Assembly (NCBI RefSeq): GCF_001654925.1
Contig: NZ_LXER01000006.1
Coordinates: 62,001 to 126,000 of the forward strand
DNA length: 64,000 nucleotides
Reading direction: 5' to 3'
Source of the DNA: Buttiauxella brennerae ATCC 51605
Lineage (GTDB): Bacteria > Pseudomonadota > Gammaproteobacteria > Enterobacterales > Enterobacteriaceae
Shown: positions 53,553 through 62,816 of the stretch, piece after piece
Position numbering within the stretch: the stretch's first letter is position 1
Layout: every line of letters starts with the position of its first letter
Program-made: the position numbers and the translations under genes
Notes under the pieces: generated by a model
What the model saw: the letters and a program-made list of their open reading frames with translations, nothing else
What the model was told of the DNA's origin: nothing
Databases searched by the model: none

Positions 53553-54176
53553 ATGTCATACAGTGGCGAAAGAGATCAATTTGCACCCCATATGGCCCTG
53601 GTGCCGATGGTTGTTGAACAGACATCGCGTGGCGAACGTTCATACGATATCTATTCTCGTCTGCTCAAGGAACGTGTCATCTTTATGACGGGCCAGGTCG
53701 AAGACCACATGGCTAACCTGATTGTGGCGCAGATGCTGTTCCTGGAAGCAGAAAACCCAGAAAAAGACATCTATCTCTACATCAACTCACCAGGTGGTGT
53801 GATTACCGCCGGTATGTCTATCTACGATACGATGCAATTTATTAAACCGGATGTCAGCACTATTTGTATGGGTCAGGCCTGCTCTATGGGTGCTTTCCTG
53901 CTGACAGCTGGAGCAAAGGGTAAGCGTTTCTGCTTACCGAACTCACGAGTGATGATTCACCAGCCGCTGGGCGGCTACCAGGGCCAGGCAACGGATATCG
54001 AAATCCACGCGCGCGAAATCCTGAAAGTGAAAGCTCGTATGAACGAACTTATGGCGCAACACACGGGCAAATCTCTTGAAGAAATCGAGAGAGACACCGA
54101 GCGTGACCGTTTCCTCGCTGCAAATGAAGCGGTAGAGTATGGCTTAGTTGACTCAATCCTGACTCACCGTAGCTAA
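53553..54176 (+). CDS. clpP: ATP-dependent Clp protease proteolytic subunit
   Basis: Serine protease that forms a 14-subunit chamber and works with ClpX or ClpA. It has 207 residues as in E. coli, with a 14-residue propeptide cut before ALVPMV. The catalytic triad is S111 (QACSMGAF), H136 (MIHQP) and D185 (DTERD). A GGAGACGG ribosome site precedes the ATG. Transcribed from the sigma-32 promoter and followed by clpX after 145 bases. Confidence 0.98.
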   Translation: MSYSGERDQFAPHMALVPMVVEQTSRGERSYDIYSRLLKERVIFMTGQVEDHMANLIVAQMLFLEAENPEKDIYLYINSPGGVITAGMSIYDTMQFIKPDVSTICMGQACSMGAFLLTAGAKGKRFCLPNSRVMIHQPLGGYQGQATDIEIHAREILKVKARMNELMAQHTGKSLEEIERDTERDRFLAANEAVEYGLVDSILTHRS

Positions 54177-54189
54177 CGCCCGAAAACAG

Positions 54190-54237
54190 TGAGCCATATA
54201 CTATAGTTGTAGGAATTACAGTTGTAGAAATGGCTCA
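54190..54237 (+). repeat. Inverted repeat in the clpP-clpX spacer
   Basis: TGAGCCAT (54190-54197) and ATGGCTCA (54230-54237) enclose 32 bases that contain a direct repeat AGTTGTAG-GAATTAC-AGTTGTAG. The mRNA could fold here between the two cistrons. No T run follows, so it is not a standard terminator. Confidence 0.5.
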
Positions 54238-54321
54238 TAGCGCGCTTACGATTGGCTGCGCCGTAGAATGGCATTTGTGCCGTTCTGTTCGGTGCACAGA
54301 AACAAAAAAGAGGTTTTACCG

Positions 54322-55596
54322 ATGACAGATAAGCGCAAAGACGGTTCAGGCAAACTGCTGTACTGCTCTTTTTGCGGCAAAAGCCAGCATGAAGTGCGTA
54401 AACTGATTGCCGGGCCGTCAGTGTATATCTGCGATGAGTGTGTCGACTTATGTAACGACATTATTCGCGAAGAGATTAAAGAAGTCGCTCCGCACCGCGA
54501 ACGCAGTGCGCTGCCGACTCCGCATGAAATCCGTCACCATCTCGATGATTACGTCATCGGGCAGGAACAGGCTAAAAAAGTCCTGGCGGTTGCGGTTTAC
54601 AACCACTACAAACGTCTGCGTAACGGCGACAGCACCAACGGTATCGAACTGGGCAAAAGTAACATTCTGCTCATCGGGCCGACGGGTAGCGGGAAAACCC
54701 TGCTGGCTGAAACCCTGGCACGTTTACTGGATGTTCCATTCACCATGGCTGATGCCACAACGTTAACCGAAGCCGGTTACGTGGGTGAAGATGTCGAAAA
54801 CATCATCCAGAAACTGCTGCAGAAATGTGATTACGATGTGCAGAAAGCACAGCGCGGCATCGTGTATATCGATGAGATCGACAAAATCTCCCGCAAATCT
54901 GATAACCCGTCCATCACGCGTGATGTGTCTGGTGAAGGTGTGCAGCAGGCGTTGCTGAAACTTATCGAAGGTACTGTTGCGGCGGTTCCACCTCAGGGTG
55001 GCCGTAAGCATCCACAGCAAGAGTTCTTGCAGGTTGATACCTCCAAGATTCTGTTTATCTGTGGTGGCGCATTCGCAGGCCTGGATAAAGTTATTGCTAA
55101 CCGCGTTGAAACCGGTTCAGGCATTGGCTTTGGCGCAACCGTAAAAGGTAAATCTCAGAAGGCGACAGAAGGGCAGCTGTTAGGCCAGGTTGAGCCGGAA
55201 GATTTGATCAAATTTGGTCTGATCCCTGAGTTTATCGGCCGTCTGCCAGTTGTTGCAACGCTGACTGAACTGAGCGAAGAAGCACTGATTCAAATCCTGA
55301 AAGAGCCGAAAAACGCCCTGACCAAGCAATACCAGGCGTTGTTCAATCTGGAAGGTGTGGATCTGGAATTCCGTGACGAAGCGCTTGATGCCATCGCTAA
55401 GAAAGCAATGGCACGTAAAACCGGTGCTCGTGGTCTGCGTTCAATCGTAGAAGGCGCATTGCTGGATACCATGTACGATCTTCCTTCTATGGAAGACGTC
55501 GAGAAAGTCGTTATTGACGAATCCGTCATCGACGGGCAAAGCAAACCATTATTAATTTATGGTAAGCCGGAAGCGCAACAAGCATCCGGTGAATAA
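54322..55596 (+). CDS. clpX: ATP-dependent unfoldase ClpX
   Basis: AAA+ unfoldase that feeds tagged proteins (ssrA, RpoS via RssB) into ClpP. The start MTDKRKDG at 54322 gives 424 residues, the E. coli length. The zinc-binding domain has C15, C18, C37 and C40. Walker A GPTGSGKT is near 120-127, pore loop GYVGED near 151, Walker B VYIDEIDK, and the IGF loop for ClpP binding lies in the [11 protein letters not shown] segment. A GAGG site precedes the ATG. A terminator closes the operon. Confidence 0.98.
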   Translation: MTDKRKDGSGKLLYCSFCGKSQHEVRKLIAGPSVYICDECVDLCNDIIREEIKEVAPHRERSALPTPHEIRHHLDDYVIGQEQAKKVLAVAVYNHYKRLRNGDSTNGIELGKSNILLIGPTGSGKTLLAETLARLLDVPFTMADATTLTEAGYVGEDVENIIQKLLQKCDYDVQKAQRGIVYIDEIDKISRKSDNPSITRDVSGEGVQQALLKLIEGTVAAVPPQGGRKHPQQEFLQVDTSKILFICGGAFAGLDKVIANRVETGSGIGFGATVKGKSQKATEGQLLGQVEPEDLIKFGLIPEFIGRLPVVATLTELSEEALIQILKEPKNALTKQYQALFNLEGVDLEFRDEALDAIAKKAMARKTGARGLRSIVEGALLDTMYDLPSMEDVEKVVIDESVIDGQSKPLLIYGKPEAQQASGE

Positions 55597-55625
55597 TTCG
55601 CCAAAATAACCAGTCAGTTAGTCTG

Positions 55626-55651
55626 AAAAGGGGGATTTATATCCCCCTTTT
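55626..55651 (+). terminator. Rho-independent terminator after clpX
   Basis: AAAAGGGGGAT/ATCCCCCTTTT stem with a TTAT loop and a T-rich tail. It lies 30 bases after the clpX stop. Confidence 0.93.
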
Positions 55652-55670
55652 GCTTTTCCTTCATTCCTGC

Positions 55671-55700
55671 CATTGAATGTGCGGGAAACATCCCAATATA
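55671..55700 (+). promoter_or_regulatory. Sigma-32 heat-shock promoter of lon
   Basis: -35 CATTGAA (55671-55677), 13-base spacer, -10 TCCCAATAT (55691-55699). It is close to the E. coli lon heat-shock promoter, with one base changed in the CCCCAT motif. About 200 bases separate it from the lon ATG because an ERIC element sits between. Confidence 0.75.
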
Positions 55701-55727
55701 CTGACTTACTTGTTGGTGACGTTCATT

Positions 55728-55848
55728 CTCCGTCCCCCTTCAGGCCGTCGATGCAATGGCGACACCCACTGACTTCAGTCACATAGTTATCTATGCCTCT
55801 GGGGACTCGTGGATTTGCCGCCTTTCTACGGTTTGAATGGTTCTGGAG
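55728..55848 (+). repeat. Diverged full-length ERIC element in the lon leader
   Basis: About 121 bases matching ERIC along its length: a CTTCAGG left end, GGCGACACCCACTGACTTCAG (the ACCCCAGTCACTTAC region), TCTATGCCTCTGGGGACTCG (the GTAAGCTCCTGGGGATTC region), TTGCCGCCTTTCT, and a right end TTTGAAT. Internal stems CATAG/CTATG and ACTGA/TCAGT remain. It lies between the sigma-32 promoter and the lon ATG, so it should be part of the lon mRNA leader. Boundaries are approximate. Confidence 0.75.
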
Positions 55849-55899
55849 GAGCCAGGACATTACCCATCACCAGGCGGACCTTAACTAAGAGAGAGCTCT

Positions 55900-58254
55900 A
55901 TGAATCCTGAGCGTTCTGAACGCATTGAAATCCCCGTATTGCCATTGCGCGATGTGGTGGTTTATCCGCACATGGTAATTCCACTGTTTGTCGGGCGAGA
56001 AAAATCCATTCGTTGCCTGGAAGCGGCCATGGATCATGATAAAAAAATCATGCTGGTGGCGCAGAAAGAAGCCTCGACAGATGAGCCAGGTGTAAATGAC
56101 CTGTTCTCAGTGGGAACCGTCGCATCCATTTTGCAAATGCTGAAACTGCCAGACGGCACGGTAAAAGTGCTGGTTGAAGGTTTACAGCGTGCACGTATCA
56201 CCACGCTTTCTGACAACGGTGACCATTTCTCAGCGCAGGCTGAGTACCTGAATTCGCCAGCTATTGAAGAGCGCGAACAGGAAGTGCTGGTGCGCACCGC
56301 AATTGGTCAGTTTGAAGGCTATATCAAACTGAACAAAAAAATTCCGCCAGAAGTGCTGACATCGTTGAACAGCATTGACGATCCTGCTCGTCTGGCTGAC
56401 ACCATTGCGGCACATATGCCATTGAAACTGACTGATAAACAGTCCGTTCTCGAGATGTCCGATATTAACGAACGTCTTGAATATCTGATGGCCATGATGG
56501 AGTCGGAAATCGATCTGCTGCAGGTTGAGAAGCGCATTCGCAACCGTGTTAAAAAGCAGATGGAAAAGAGCCAGCGTGAGTACTATCTGAATGAGCAAAT
56601 GAAAGCCATTCAGAAAGAACTCGGCGAAATGGACGACGCGCCAGATGAAAACGAAGCGCTGAAACGCAAAATCGACGCGGCTAAAATGCCGAAAGAGGCG
56701 CGTGAAAAAACCGAAGCGGAACTGCAAAAACTGAAAATGATGTCGCCAATGTCTGCGGAAGCTACCGTGGTTCGTGGTTACATCGATTGGATGGTGCAGG
56801 TGCCGTGGAATGCGCGCAGCAAAGTGAAAAAAGATCTGCGTCAGGCGCAGGAAGTCCTGGATACCGATCATTACGGCCTTGAGCGCGTGAAAGATCGTAT
56901 CCTGGAATACCTCGCAGTCCAGAGTCGCGTTAACAAGCTCAAAGGGCCAATTTTGTGCCTGGTTGGGCCTCCAGGTGTAGGTAAAACCTCACTGGGTCAG
57001 TCCATCGCTCGCGCGACCGGACGTAAATATGTGCGTATGGCTTTAGGCGGCGTGCGTGATGAAGCGGAAATTCGCGGTCACCGTCGTACTTATATTGGTT
57101 CCATGCCAGGTAAGCTGATTCAAAAAATGGCGAAAGTGGGCGTTAAAAACCCATTATTCCTGTTGGATGAAATCGACAAAATGTCTTCGGATATGCGTGG
57201 TGATCCTGCTTCCGCACTTCTGGAAGTGCTTGATCCAGAACAGAACGTGGCGTTCAACGACCACTATCTGGAAGTGGATTACGATCTCAGCGATGTCATG
57301 TTTGTGGCAACGTCTAACTCCATGAACATTCCAGCACCGTTGTTGGACCGTATGGAAGTTATCCGTCTTTCCGGTTACACCGAAGACGAAAAGCTGAACA
57401 TTGCTAAACAGCACCTGCTGACCAAGCAGATTGAGCGTAACGCGCTCAAGAAAGGTGAGCTGACGGTTGAAGACAGCGCCATTAGCGGCATTATCCGTTA
57501 TTACACCCGTGAAGCGGGCGTGCGTAGTCTGGAGCGTGAAATCTCCAAACTGTGCCGTAAAGCGGTTAAACAGCTGCTGCTGGATAAAACGCTTAAGCAC
57601 ATCACCATCAACGGCGATAACCTGAAAGATTTCCTTGGCGTGCAGCGCTTTGACTATGGCCGTGCAGACAGCGAAAACCGTGTAGGCCAGGTAACAGGTC
57701 TTGCGTGGACCGAAGTTGGCGGTGACCTGCTGACTATCGAAACCGCATGTGTGCCAGGCAAAGGCAAGCTGACTTACACCGGTTCTCTGGGTGAAGTTAT
57801 GCAGGAATCTATTCAGGCTGCATTGACCGTGGTACGTGCGCGTGCGGAGAAATTAGGCATCAACACCGATTTCTACGAAAAACGCGATATCCACGTTCAC
57901 GTGCCTGAAGGTGCGACGCCGAAAGATGGCCCGAGTGCGGGTATTGCGATGTGTACCGCGCTGGTATCTTGCCTGACGGGTAACCCTGTTCGTGCAGATG
58001 TGGCGATGACCGGTGAAATCACATTACGCGGTCTGGTTCTGCCAATTGGTGGTTTGAAAGAAAAACTGTTGGCGGCACACCGTGGCGGTATCAAAACTGT
58101 TCTGATTCCGGATGATAATAAACGCGATCTGGAAGAGATTCCGGACAACGTTCTCGCCGACCTGGATATTCATCCGGTGAAGCGCATCGAAGAAGTTTTG
58201 GCTCTTGCATTGCAGAATGAGCCTTACGGAATGCAGGTTGTGACCGAAAAATAG
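55900..58254 (+). CDS. lon: ATP-dependent Lon protease
   Basis: Hexameric AAA+ serine protease degrading misfolded and short-lived regulators (SulA, RcsA). The 784 residues equal E. coli Lon. An N-terminal substrate domain and coiled coil are followed by Walker A GPPGVGKTS near 356-364, Walker B LFLLDEIDK, and the C-terminal protease domain with catalytic S679 in PKDGPSAGIAM and K722 in GGLKEKLLA. The leader AAGAGAGAGCTCTATG around the start is as in E. coli. The transcript carries an ERIC element in its 5' part. Confidence 0.98.
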   Translation: MNPERSERIEIPVLPLRDVVVYPHMVIPLFVGREKSIRCLEAAMDHDKKIMLVAQKEASTDEPGVNDLFSVGTVASILQMLKLPDGTVKVLVEGLQRARITTLSDNGDHFSAQAEYLNSPAIEEREQEVLVRTAIGQFEGYIKLNKKIPPEVLTSLNSIDDPARLADTIAAHMPLKLTDKQSVLEMSDINERLEYLMAMMESEIDLLQVEKRIRNRVKKQMEKSQREYYLNEQMKAIQKELGEMDDAPDENEALKRKIDAAKMPKEAREKTEAELQKLKMMSPMSAEATVVRGYIDWMVQVPWNARSKVKKDLRQAQEVLDTDHYGLERVKDRILEYLAVQSRVNKLKGPILCLVGPPGVGKTSLGQSIARATGRKYVRMALGGVRDEAEIRGHRRTYIGSMPGKLIQKMAKVGVKNPLFLLDEIDKMSSDMRGDPASALLEVLDPEQNVAFNDHYLEVDYDLSDVMFVATSNSMNIPAPLLDRMEVIRLSGYTEDEKLNIAKQHLLTKQIERNALKKGELTVEDSAISGIIRYYTREAGVRSLEREISKLCRKAVKQLLLDKTLKHITINGDNLKDFLGVQRFDYGRADSENRVGQVTGLAWTEVGGDLLTIETACVPGKGKLTYTGSLGEVMQESIQAALTVVRARAEKLGINTDFYEKRDIHVHVPEGATPKDGPSAGIAMCTALVSCLTGNPVRADVAMTGEITLRGLVLPIGGLKEKLLAAHRGGIKTVLIPDDNKRDLEEIPDNVLADLDIHPVKRIEEVLALALQNEPYGMQVVTEK

Positions 58255-58286
58255 TGACCTGACGCATATTCGGTAAATAAAATCAG

Positions 58287-58323
58287 AGCTGGCTGGTGAA
58301 TTGTCACTTGCCAGCTTTTTTTT
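58287..58323 (+). terminator. Rho-independent terminator after lon
   Basis: AGCTGGC...GCCAGCT stem with an inner GTGA/TCAC pair, followed by eight T. Confidence 0.93.
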
Positions 58324-58464
58324 GTATCGCTACTTTAGACTGCTGGTGATGCGTGTCATTAACAACGGGTGTTGTAAGGGCATGACAGGCCTGATATAAC
58401 TGCTGCGCGGTCGCACTTTGAAGGATACTGGTGCGATATAAATTATAAAGAGAGGAAGAGAAGA

Positions 58465-58737
58465 GTGAATAAATCTCAACTGATAGACAAAATTGCCGCA
58501 GGTGCTGATATTTCTAAAGCTGCGGCTGGACGTGCATTAGACGCTGTGATTGCTTCTGTTACCGAATCTCTGCAATCTGGGGAAGACGTGGCACTGGTTG
58601 GCTTTGGAACTTTTGCTGTTCGTGAACGTGCTGCCCGTACCGGCCGTAACCCACAAACAGGTAAGGAAATCACCATCGCTGCTGCAAAAGTACCTGGTTT
58701 CCGTGCGGGTAAAGCGCTGAAAGAAGCCGTTAACTGA
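58465..58737 (+). CDS. hupB: DNA-binding protein HU-beta
   Basis: Small histone-like protein that bends and compacts DNA, as homodimer or heterodimer with HU-alpha. The 90 residues equal E. coli HupB. It starts at GTG (58465), with GAGGAAGAG upstream, as in E. coli. The HU signature [21 protein letters not shown] (about 46-66) forms the DNA-clamping arms with the tip RNPQTG. Between lon and ppiD, each with its own terminator. Confidence 0.98.
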   Translation: MNKSQLIDKIAAGADISKAAAGRALDAVIASVTESLQSGEDVALVGFGTFAVRERAARTGRNPQTGKEITIAAAKVPGFRAGKALKEAVN

Positions 58738-58752
58738 TTTATCGCGAGCCTT

Positions 58753-58875
58753 TACCCGTTAGCATTCAAGTGGCAGGTAGGCGGCCAGGGAGCTTATCCC
58801 GATGGGCTTACTCAGGTAAGTGACTCGGGGAAATGAGTACCGCCAACGCCCCAGCATCTTGAAGAATGATGGGTT
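58753..58875 (-). repeat. ERIC element between hupB and ppiD
   Basis: About 123 bases. Ends TACCCGTTAGCATTCAAG and CTTGAAGAATGATGGGT are inverted repeats. Inside are GGGAGCTTATCCCGATGGGC and CTCAGGTAAGTGACTCGGGG, diverged versions of the sequences used as ERIC-PCR primers. Orientation is opposite to the lon copy. It makes up most of the hupB-ppiD gap. Confidence 0.85.
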
Positions 58876-58905
58876 TATAGGGTAAGACGAGTAAAGTTAG
58901 GTCAG

Positions 58906-58932
58906 GGCGCATCGTTAGATGTGCCTTTTTTT
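58906..58932 (+). terminator. Terminator upstream of ppiD
   Basis: GGCGCATC/GATGTGCC stem with a GTTA loop and seven T. Probably ends hupB transcripts that run through the ERIC element. The remaining 160 bases up to ppiD should carry its promoter; I see none clearly. Confidence 0.88.
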
Positions 58933-59094
58933 ATGCCTGATGCCTAATTTTGCGCATGTTTGATGATTTGAACCCATTTTCTTGTCACAATACCCGCTTG
59001 CACATAGCGGCACAGCAGTACGCATATTCAGGGATGCCCATTTAGCGGCTGCGCTGGGTTTACCATTCACACTACAGTGGAGTGTTGTTACACC

Positions 59095-60966
59095 ATGATG
59101 GACAATTTACGTACGGCGGCAAACAGCCTCGTAATCAAGATAATCTTCGGGATCATTATCGTGTCATTCATTTTGACTGGCGTGAGTGGGTACCTGATTG
59201 GCGGTAGTGCCAACTACGCCGCAAAAGTGAATGGCCAGGAAATTAGCCGTGGTCAGTTTGAAAATGCTGTTGCCAGCGAGCGTAATCGCCAACAGCAACA
59301 GCTTGGTGAGCAGTTTTCCATCATGGCTGCAAACGAAGGCTACATGAAGCAGATGCGCCAACAGGTGCTGTCTCGCTTGATTGATGAAGCGTTAATGGAT
59401 CAATACGCCAAACATCTTGGTCTTGGCATTAGCGACGAACAAATCAAACTCGCCATCTTTAAAGAGCCAGCATTCCAGAACAACGGCAAATTTGATAACG
59501 CTCGTTATACCTCCATCATCAACAACATGGGTATGACTGCGGATCAATACGCAAGCGCACTGCGCAACCAATTAACCACACAGCAGCTGATCAATGCGGT
59601 TGTGGGTACAGACTTCATGCTGGCGGGTGAAACCGACGAGCTCGCAGCGCTGGTGTCACAGCAACGCCTGGTTCGTGAGGCGACGATTGACGTCAAAGCA
59701 CTGGCTGCGAAGCAAGAGGTTTCCGAGCAGGAAATTAACGCCAGCTACGAGCAAAACAAAAACAACTACGTCGCGCCTGAGCAGTTCAAGGTGAGCTATA
59801 TCATGCTTGATGCGGCTTCTCAGAAAGTGGAAGTGGCTGATACCGACGTTCAGTCTTATTACGATCAGCATCAGGATGAGTTCACTCAACCTCAGCGTAA
59901 CCGTTACAGCGTGATTCAGACCAAAACTGAAGCCGAAGCTAAAGCGGTGCTTGATGAACTGAGCAAAGGCGGCGATTTTGCAGCCCTCGCGAAAGAAAAA
60001 TCTGCGGATATCATCTCTGCCCGTAACGGCGGCGATATGGGTTGGCTGGAGCCGGGTACGACGCCTGACGAACTGAAAAATGCCGGTCTGAAAGACAAAG
60101 GCCAGCTTTCTGGCGTGATCAAATCTTCCGTTGGTTTCCTGGTTGTTCGTCTTGACGATATTCAGCCTGCACAAACCAAACCGTTGTCTGAAGTTAAAGA
60201 CGCTATTGCCGCGAAAGTGAAGCAAGAGAAAGCAGTTGATGCTTACTACGCGCTGCAACAGAAAGTTAGCGATGCGGCAAGCAACGATAACGAATCTCTG
60301 GTGAGTGCTGAAAAAGTCGCTGGCGTTAAAGCATCTGAAACCAGCTGGTTTGGTCATGACAACTTACCGGCTGAACTGAACTTCAAACCTGTTGCAGATG
60401 CTATCTTCAACGGTGGTTTGGTCGGCGCGAACGGCGCGCCAGGGATGAACTCCGACATCATCACTGTTGACGGTGACCGTGCGTTTATCGTGCGTGTGAC
60501 TGAGCACAAAGCAGAGTCTATTAAGCCATTAGCAGAAGTTCGCGACCAGGTTATCGCTCAGGTGAAACAGCAGAAAGCTGAACAACAAGCGAAGCTTGAT
60601 GCTGACAAACTGCTGAATGCGCTGAAAATGGGCAAAGGCGATGAAGCAATGAAAGCCGCAGGCTTGAGCTTCGGTGAAGCGAAAACGCTGTCGCGTTCTG
60701 GTCAGGACCCAATCAGCCAGGTTGCCTTCACTTTGCCATTACCTGCTAAAGACAAACCAGCATACGGTGTCGCTAACGATATGCAGGGCAATGTCGTACT
60801 GTTAGCGTTGGATGAAGTGAAAGCGGGTGATATGCCTGCTGAGCAGAAAAAAGCGATGGTTCAGGGTATCACCCAGAACAATGCTCAGATCACTTTCGAA
60901 GCGCTAATGACCAACCTGCGCAAAGAAGCGAAAATCAAGATGGGCGATATTATCGACCAGCAGTAA
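59095..60966 (+). CDS. ppiD: Periplasmic chaperone PpiD
   Basis: Membrane-anchored periplasmic chaperone near the SecYEG exit, with a parvulin-like domain. The start MMDNLRTAANSL at 59095 gives 623 residues, the E. coli length; six upstream in-frame codons are not conserved. One membrane helix at about residues 13-34 (IIFGIIIVSFILTGVSGYLI). A SurA-like N-terminal region, then the parvulin domain at about 265-355 (RYSVIQTKTEAEA, GGDMGWL, GFLVVRLDDI). The C-terminus ends in a helical region. A terminator follows. Confidence 0.97.
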   Translation: MMDNLRTAANSLVIKIIFGIIIVSFILTGVSGYLIGGSANYAAKVNGQEISRGQFENAVASERNRQQQQLGEQFSIMAANEGYMKQMRQQVLSRLIDEALMDQYAKHLGLGISDEQIKLAIFKEPAFQNNGKFDNARYTSIINNMGMTADQYASALRNQLTTQQLINAVVGTDFMLAGETDELAALVSQQRLVREATIDVKALAAKQEVSEQEINASYEQNKNNYVAPEQFKVSYIMLDAASQKVEVADTDVQSYYDQHQDEFTQPQRNRYSVIQTKTEAEAKAVLDELSKGGDFAALAKEKSADIISARNGGDMGWLEPGTTPDELKNAGLKDKGQLSGVIKSSVGFLVVRLDDIQPAQTKPLSEVKDAIAAKVKQEKAVDAYYALQQKVSDAASNDNESLVSAEKVAGVKASETSWFGHDNLPAELNFKPVADAIFNGGLVGANGAPGMNSDIITVDGDRAFIVRVTEHKAESIKPLAEVRDQVIAQVKQQKAEQQAKLDADKLLNALKMGKGDEAMKAAGLSFGEAKTLSRSGQDPISQVAFTLPLPAKDKPAYGVANDMQGNVVLLALDEVKAGDMPAEQKKAMVQGITQNNAQITFEALMTNLRKEAKIKMGDIIDQQ

Positions 60967-61010
60967 TCTCGAGGTTTCTCGCAGTCCACTGCAACGCAAT
61001 GCAACATTCA

Positions 61011-61032
61011 AAGGCCGCTTTCGCGGCCTTTT
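61011..61032 (+). terminator. Terminator after ppiD
   Basis: AAGGCCGC/GCGGCCTT stem with a short loop and TTTT, 45 bases after the ppiD stop. Confidence 0.88.
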
Positions 61033-61113
61033 CCACATTTGGAGTTTGCTGTTTGTTCCCGTGTTTCTCCCTCGATAAAGTGACTTCGCTGTCAACACAC
61101 AAGGAGGAACAGC

Positions 61114-61491
61114 ATGAAAACAGGAATGAAAAGTGGAATAAAAGCAGTATGCGTAGCCGTCGCGCTGATCGGTGCATGCGCCTGTACTCCAGCCATAGCC
61201 GCACCAGCCGTTGCCAAAAACGACACGGCAACGCAGCAAACTGATAAGACCCCGGTAACGCCGGTGACAACCGCTAAGCCGGGAGATGCCGATGATGGCG
61301 TCGTGAGTATTAACATGGCCAGTGCGGAAACACTGGCACAGGTAATGAATGGTGTTGGCCTGAAAAAAGCACAGTCGATTGTGAGTTATCGGGAAGAGTA
61401 CGGCCCATTCAAAGCTCTGGAACAGTTGCAGGAGGTTCCTGGAATTGGCCGTGCGTTAGTAGAACGTAATCTGTCTCACATTAAGCTTTAG
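61114..61491 (+). CDS. ybaV: YbaV, ComEA-like helix-hairpin-helix protein
   Basis: A secreted or membrane-anchored 125-residue protein with a ComEA-type domain. Residues 1-30 form a signal sequence (basic start, ALIGACACTPAIAAPA); an LIGAC segment could be a lipobox, but a cut after AIAA is equally plausible. A Thr/Pro-rich linker follows, then two helix-hairpin-helix motifs from about 64 (SINMASAETLAQVMNGVGLKKAQSIVSYREEYGPF) to the end. Such domains bind DNA in competence proteins. E. coli YbaV has 123 residues. AAGGAGG precedes the ATG. Confidence 0.92.
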   Translation: MKTGMKSGIKAVCVAVALIGACACTPAIAAPAVAKNDTATQQTDKTPVTPVTTAKPGDADDGVVSINMASAETLAQVMNGVGLKKAQSIVSYREEYGPFKALEQLQEVPGIGRALVERNLSHIKL

Positions 61492-61541
61492 CACTTAGTG
61501 CCCGAGCCTCGCGTAGTCTAAAAACTTTGCTATGCTAAGTG

Positions 61542-61557
61542 ACAGGTCATACCAGTT
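61542..61557 (+). promoter_or_regulatory. FadR operator of fadM
   Basis: ACAGGTCATACCAGTT; its complement AACTGGTATGACCTGT fits the FadR consensus AACTGGTC-N-GACNTGTT closely. It lies just after a -10 TATGCT (61531-61536), a repressing position, 60-75 bases before the fadM ATG. fadM is FadR-regulated in E. coli. Confidence 0.78.
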
Positions 61558-61616
61558 TGGTGTGGCCTGTTTACCTCACCTGAATATTAAAACAACGGTC
61601 AAAGGGTTTTAGCGCT

Positions 61617-62015
61617 ATGCAAACACACATCAAAGTCCGGGGTTACCATCTTGATTTTTATCAGCATGTTAACAATGCCCGTTACCTTGAATTTCTCGAA
61701 GAGGCCCGCTGGGAAGGGCTGGAAAATGCGTCGGGTTTTCAATGGATGACTGACCACAACATCGCGTTCATCGTGGTCAATATCAATATTAACTACCGCC
61801 GCCCGGCAGTGCTTGGCGACCTTCTGCGTATTGAAAGCACCTTGCAGCAACTCAACGGTAAAAGTGGTGTATTGAGTCAGGTGGTTAAGCTCGAACCAGA
61901 AGGTGAAGTCGTGGCAGATGCGCTGCTGACATTCGTCTGCATTGATTTGAAAACCCAGAAATCAGTTCCGCTGGAAGGGGAGTTGCGCGAGAAGTTAGTG
62001 CAGATGATGGAATGA
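61617..62015 (+). CDS. fadM: Long-chain acyl-CoA thioesterase FadM
   Basis: Hotdog-fold thioesterase (YbaW) that hydrolyses long-chain and unusual acyl-CoA (for example tetradecadienoyl-CoA) formed in beta-oxidation of unsaturated fatty acids. The 132 residues equal the E. coli length. The 4HBT signature YHLDFYQHVNNARYLEFLEEARW covers residues 9-31. VVNININYRRPA and the C-terminal LITFVCIDL-like LLTFVCIDLKTQK are conserved. A FadR site upstream predicts induction by fatty acids. It converges on queC. Confidence 0.96.
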   Translation: MQTHIKVRGYHLDFYQHVNNARYLEFLEEARWEGLENASGFQWMTDHNIAFIVVNININYRRPAVLGDLLRIESTLQQLNGKSGVLSQVVKLEPEGEVVADALLTFVCIDLKTQKSVPLEGELREKLVQMME

Positions 62016-62028
62016 TTTCATGAGAAAG

Positions 62029-62048
62029 GGCGTGGCAAGCGCCACGCC
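62029..62048. terminator. Stem-loop between convergent fadM and queC
   Basis: GGCGTGGC/GCCACGCC stem with an AAGC loop in the 41-base gap. No long T run on either side; bidirectional terminator likely. Confidence 0.65.
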
Positions 62049-62056
62049 AGGCTCAA

Positions 62057-62752
62057 CTATTTTAGGCCAGTTTTCTTTTTCATGGCGGCCATCACCGCAG
62101 GTTTGTCTGCCAGGTAATGGTTCAGCCCGTTCGCACGCAGGTTGCAGGCAGCACACTCGCCACAACCATCACCTTGAATACCGTTGTAACAGGTCAGCGT
62201 TTCGTTACGCACCAGACCCAGTTGCTGCCAGTAATCCGCCAGCGCCCAGGTTTCTGCTTTATCAAGCCACATCAACGGTGTTTCAAAGCGAATGTCGCGA
62301 GCCATACCGAGACTGACGGCGTGATTCAGGGCTTTCACAAACTCATCACGGCAGTCCGGGTAGCCTGAGAAGTCAGTTTCACAAACCCCGGTGATCACGG
62401 CTTCGGCTTCAACCTGATAGGCATAAATTGCCGTCAGAGTGAGGAACAGAATATTGCGACCTGGAACAAAAGTGCTTGGGATGCCTTTCTCTTCGGGGTT
62501 GTAGCCCGGCACAGGAATGCTATCGCGCGTCAGGCTGCTGACGGCCAGTTCATTGAGTAAGGTGACATCCAGAACTTTATGCGCACGCGCGCCCAGTTTC
62601 AGTGCCAGCTCACGGGCAACGTCAATCTCAGCACGGTGGCGCTGGCCATAATCAAACGTCACACAGTGGACTTCATCATACTGCTGTAATGCCTGAATCA
62701 GGCAGGTTGTGGAGTCCTGGCCACCACTAAAGACGACAACTGCACGTTTCAT
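62057..62752 (-). CDS. queC: 7-cyano-7-deazaguanine synthase QueC
   Basis: ATP-dependent conversion of 7-carboxy-7-deazaguanine to preQ0 in queuosine synthesis, the substrate line for Tgt and QueA also in this window. The 231 residues equal E. coli QueC. The PP-loop SGGQDSTT is at residues 9-16. The zinc ligands C188, C197, C200 and C203 sit in [19 protein letters not shown]-like sequence near the C-terminus. The ATG at 62752 follows a GGATTACTC stretch. Confidence 0.97.
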   Translation of the reverse strand: MKRAVVVFSGGQDSTTCLIQALQQYDEVHCVTFDYGQRHRAEIDVARELALKLGARAHKVLDVTLLNELAVSSLTRDSIPVPGYNPEEKGIPSTFVPGRNILFLTLTAIYAYQVEAEAVITGVCETDFSGYPDCRDEFVKALNHAVSLGMARDIRFETPLMWLDKAETWALADYWQQLGLVRNETLTCYNGIQGDGCGECAACNLRANGLNHYLADKPAVMAAMKKKTGLK

Positions 62753-62816
62753 GAGTAATCCTGTTAAACAGCTAAAAACCTATGGTAACTCGTGGGCAGA
62801 TAGCTGCCCAGCTTCT

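Noticed and set aside
59656-60357. A 233-codon minus-strand frame inside ppiD
   Set aside because: Shadow of ppiD; Phe/Arg/Leu-rich translation without domain features. Same judgement for long antisense frames in phoB, malZ, thiI and lon.
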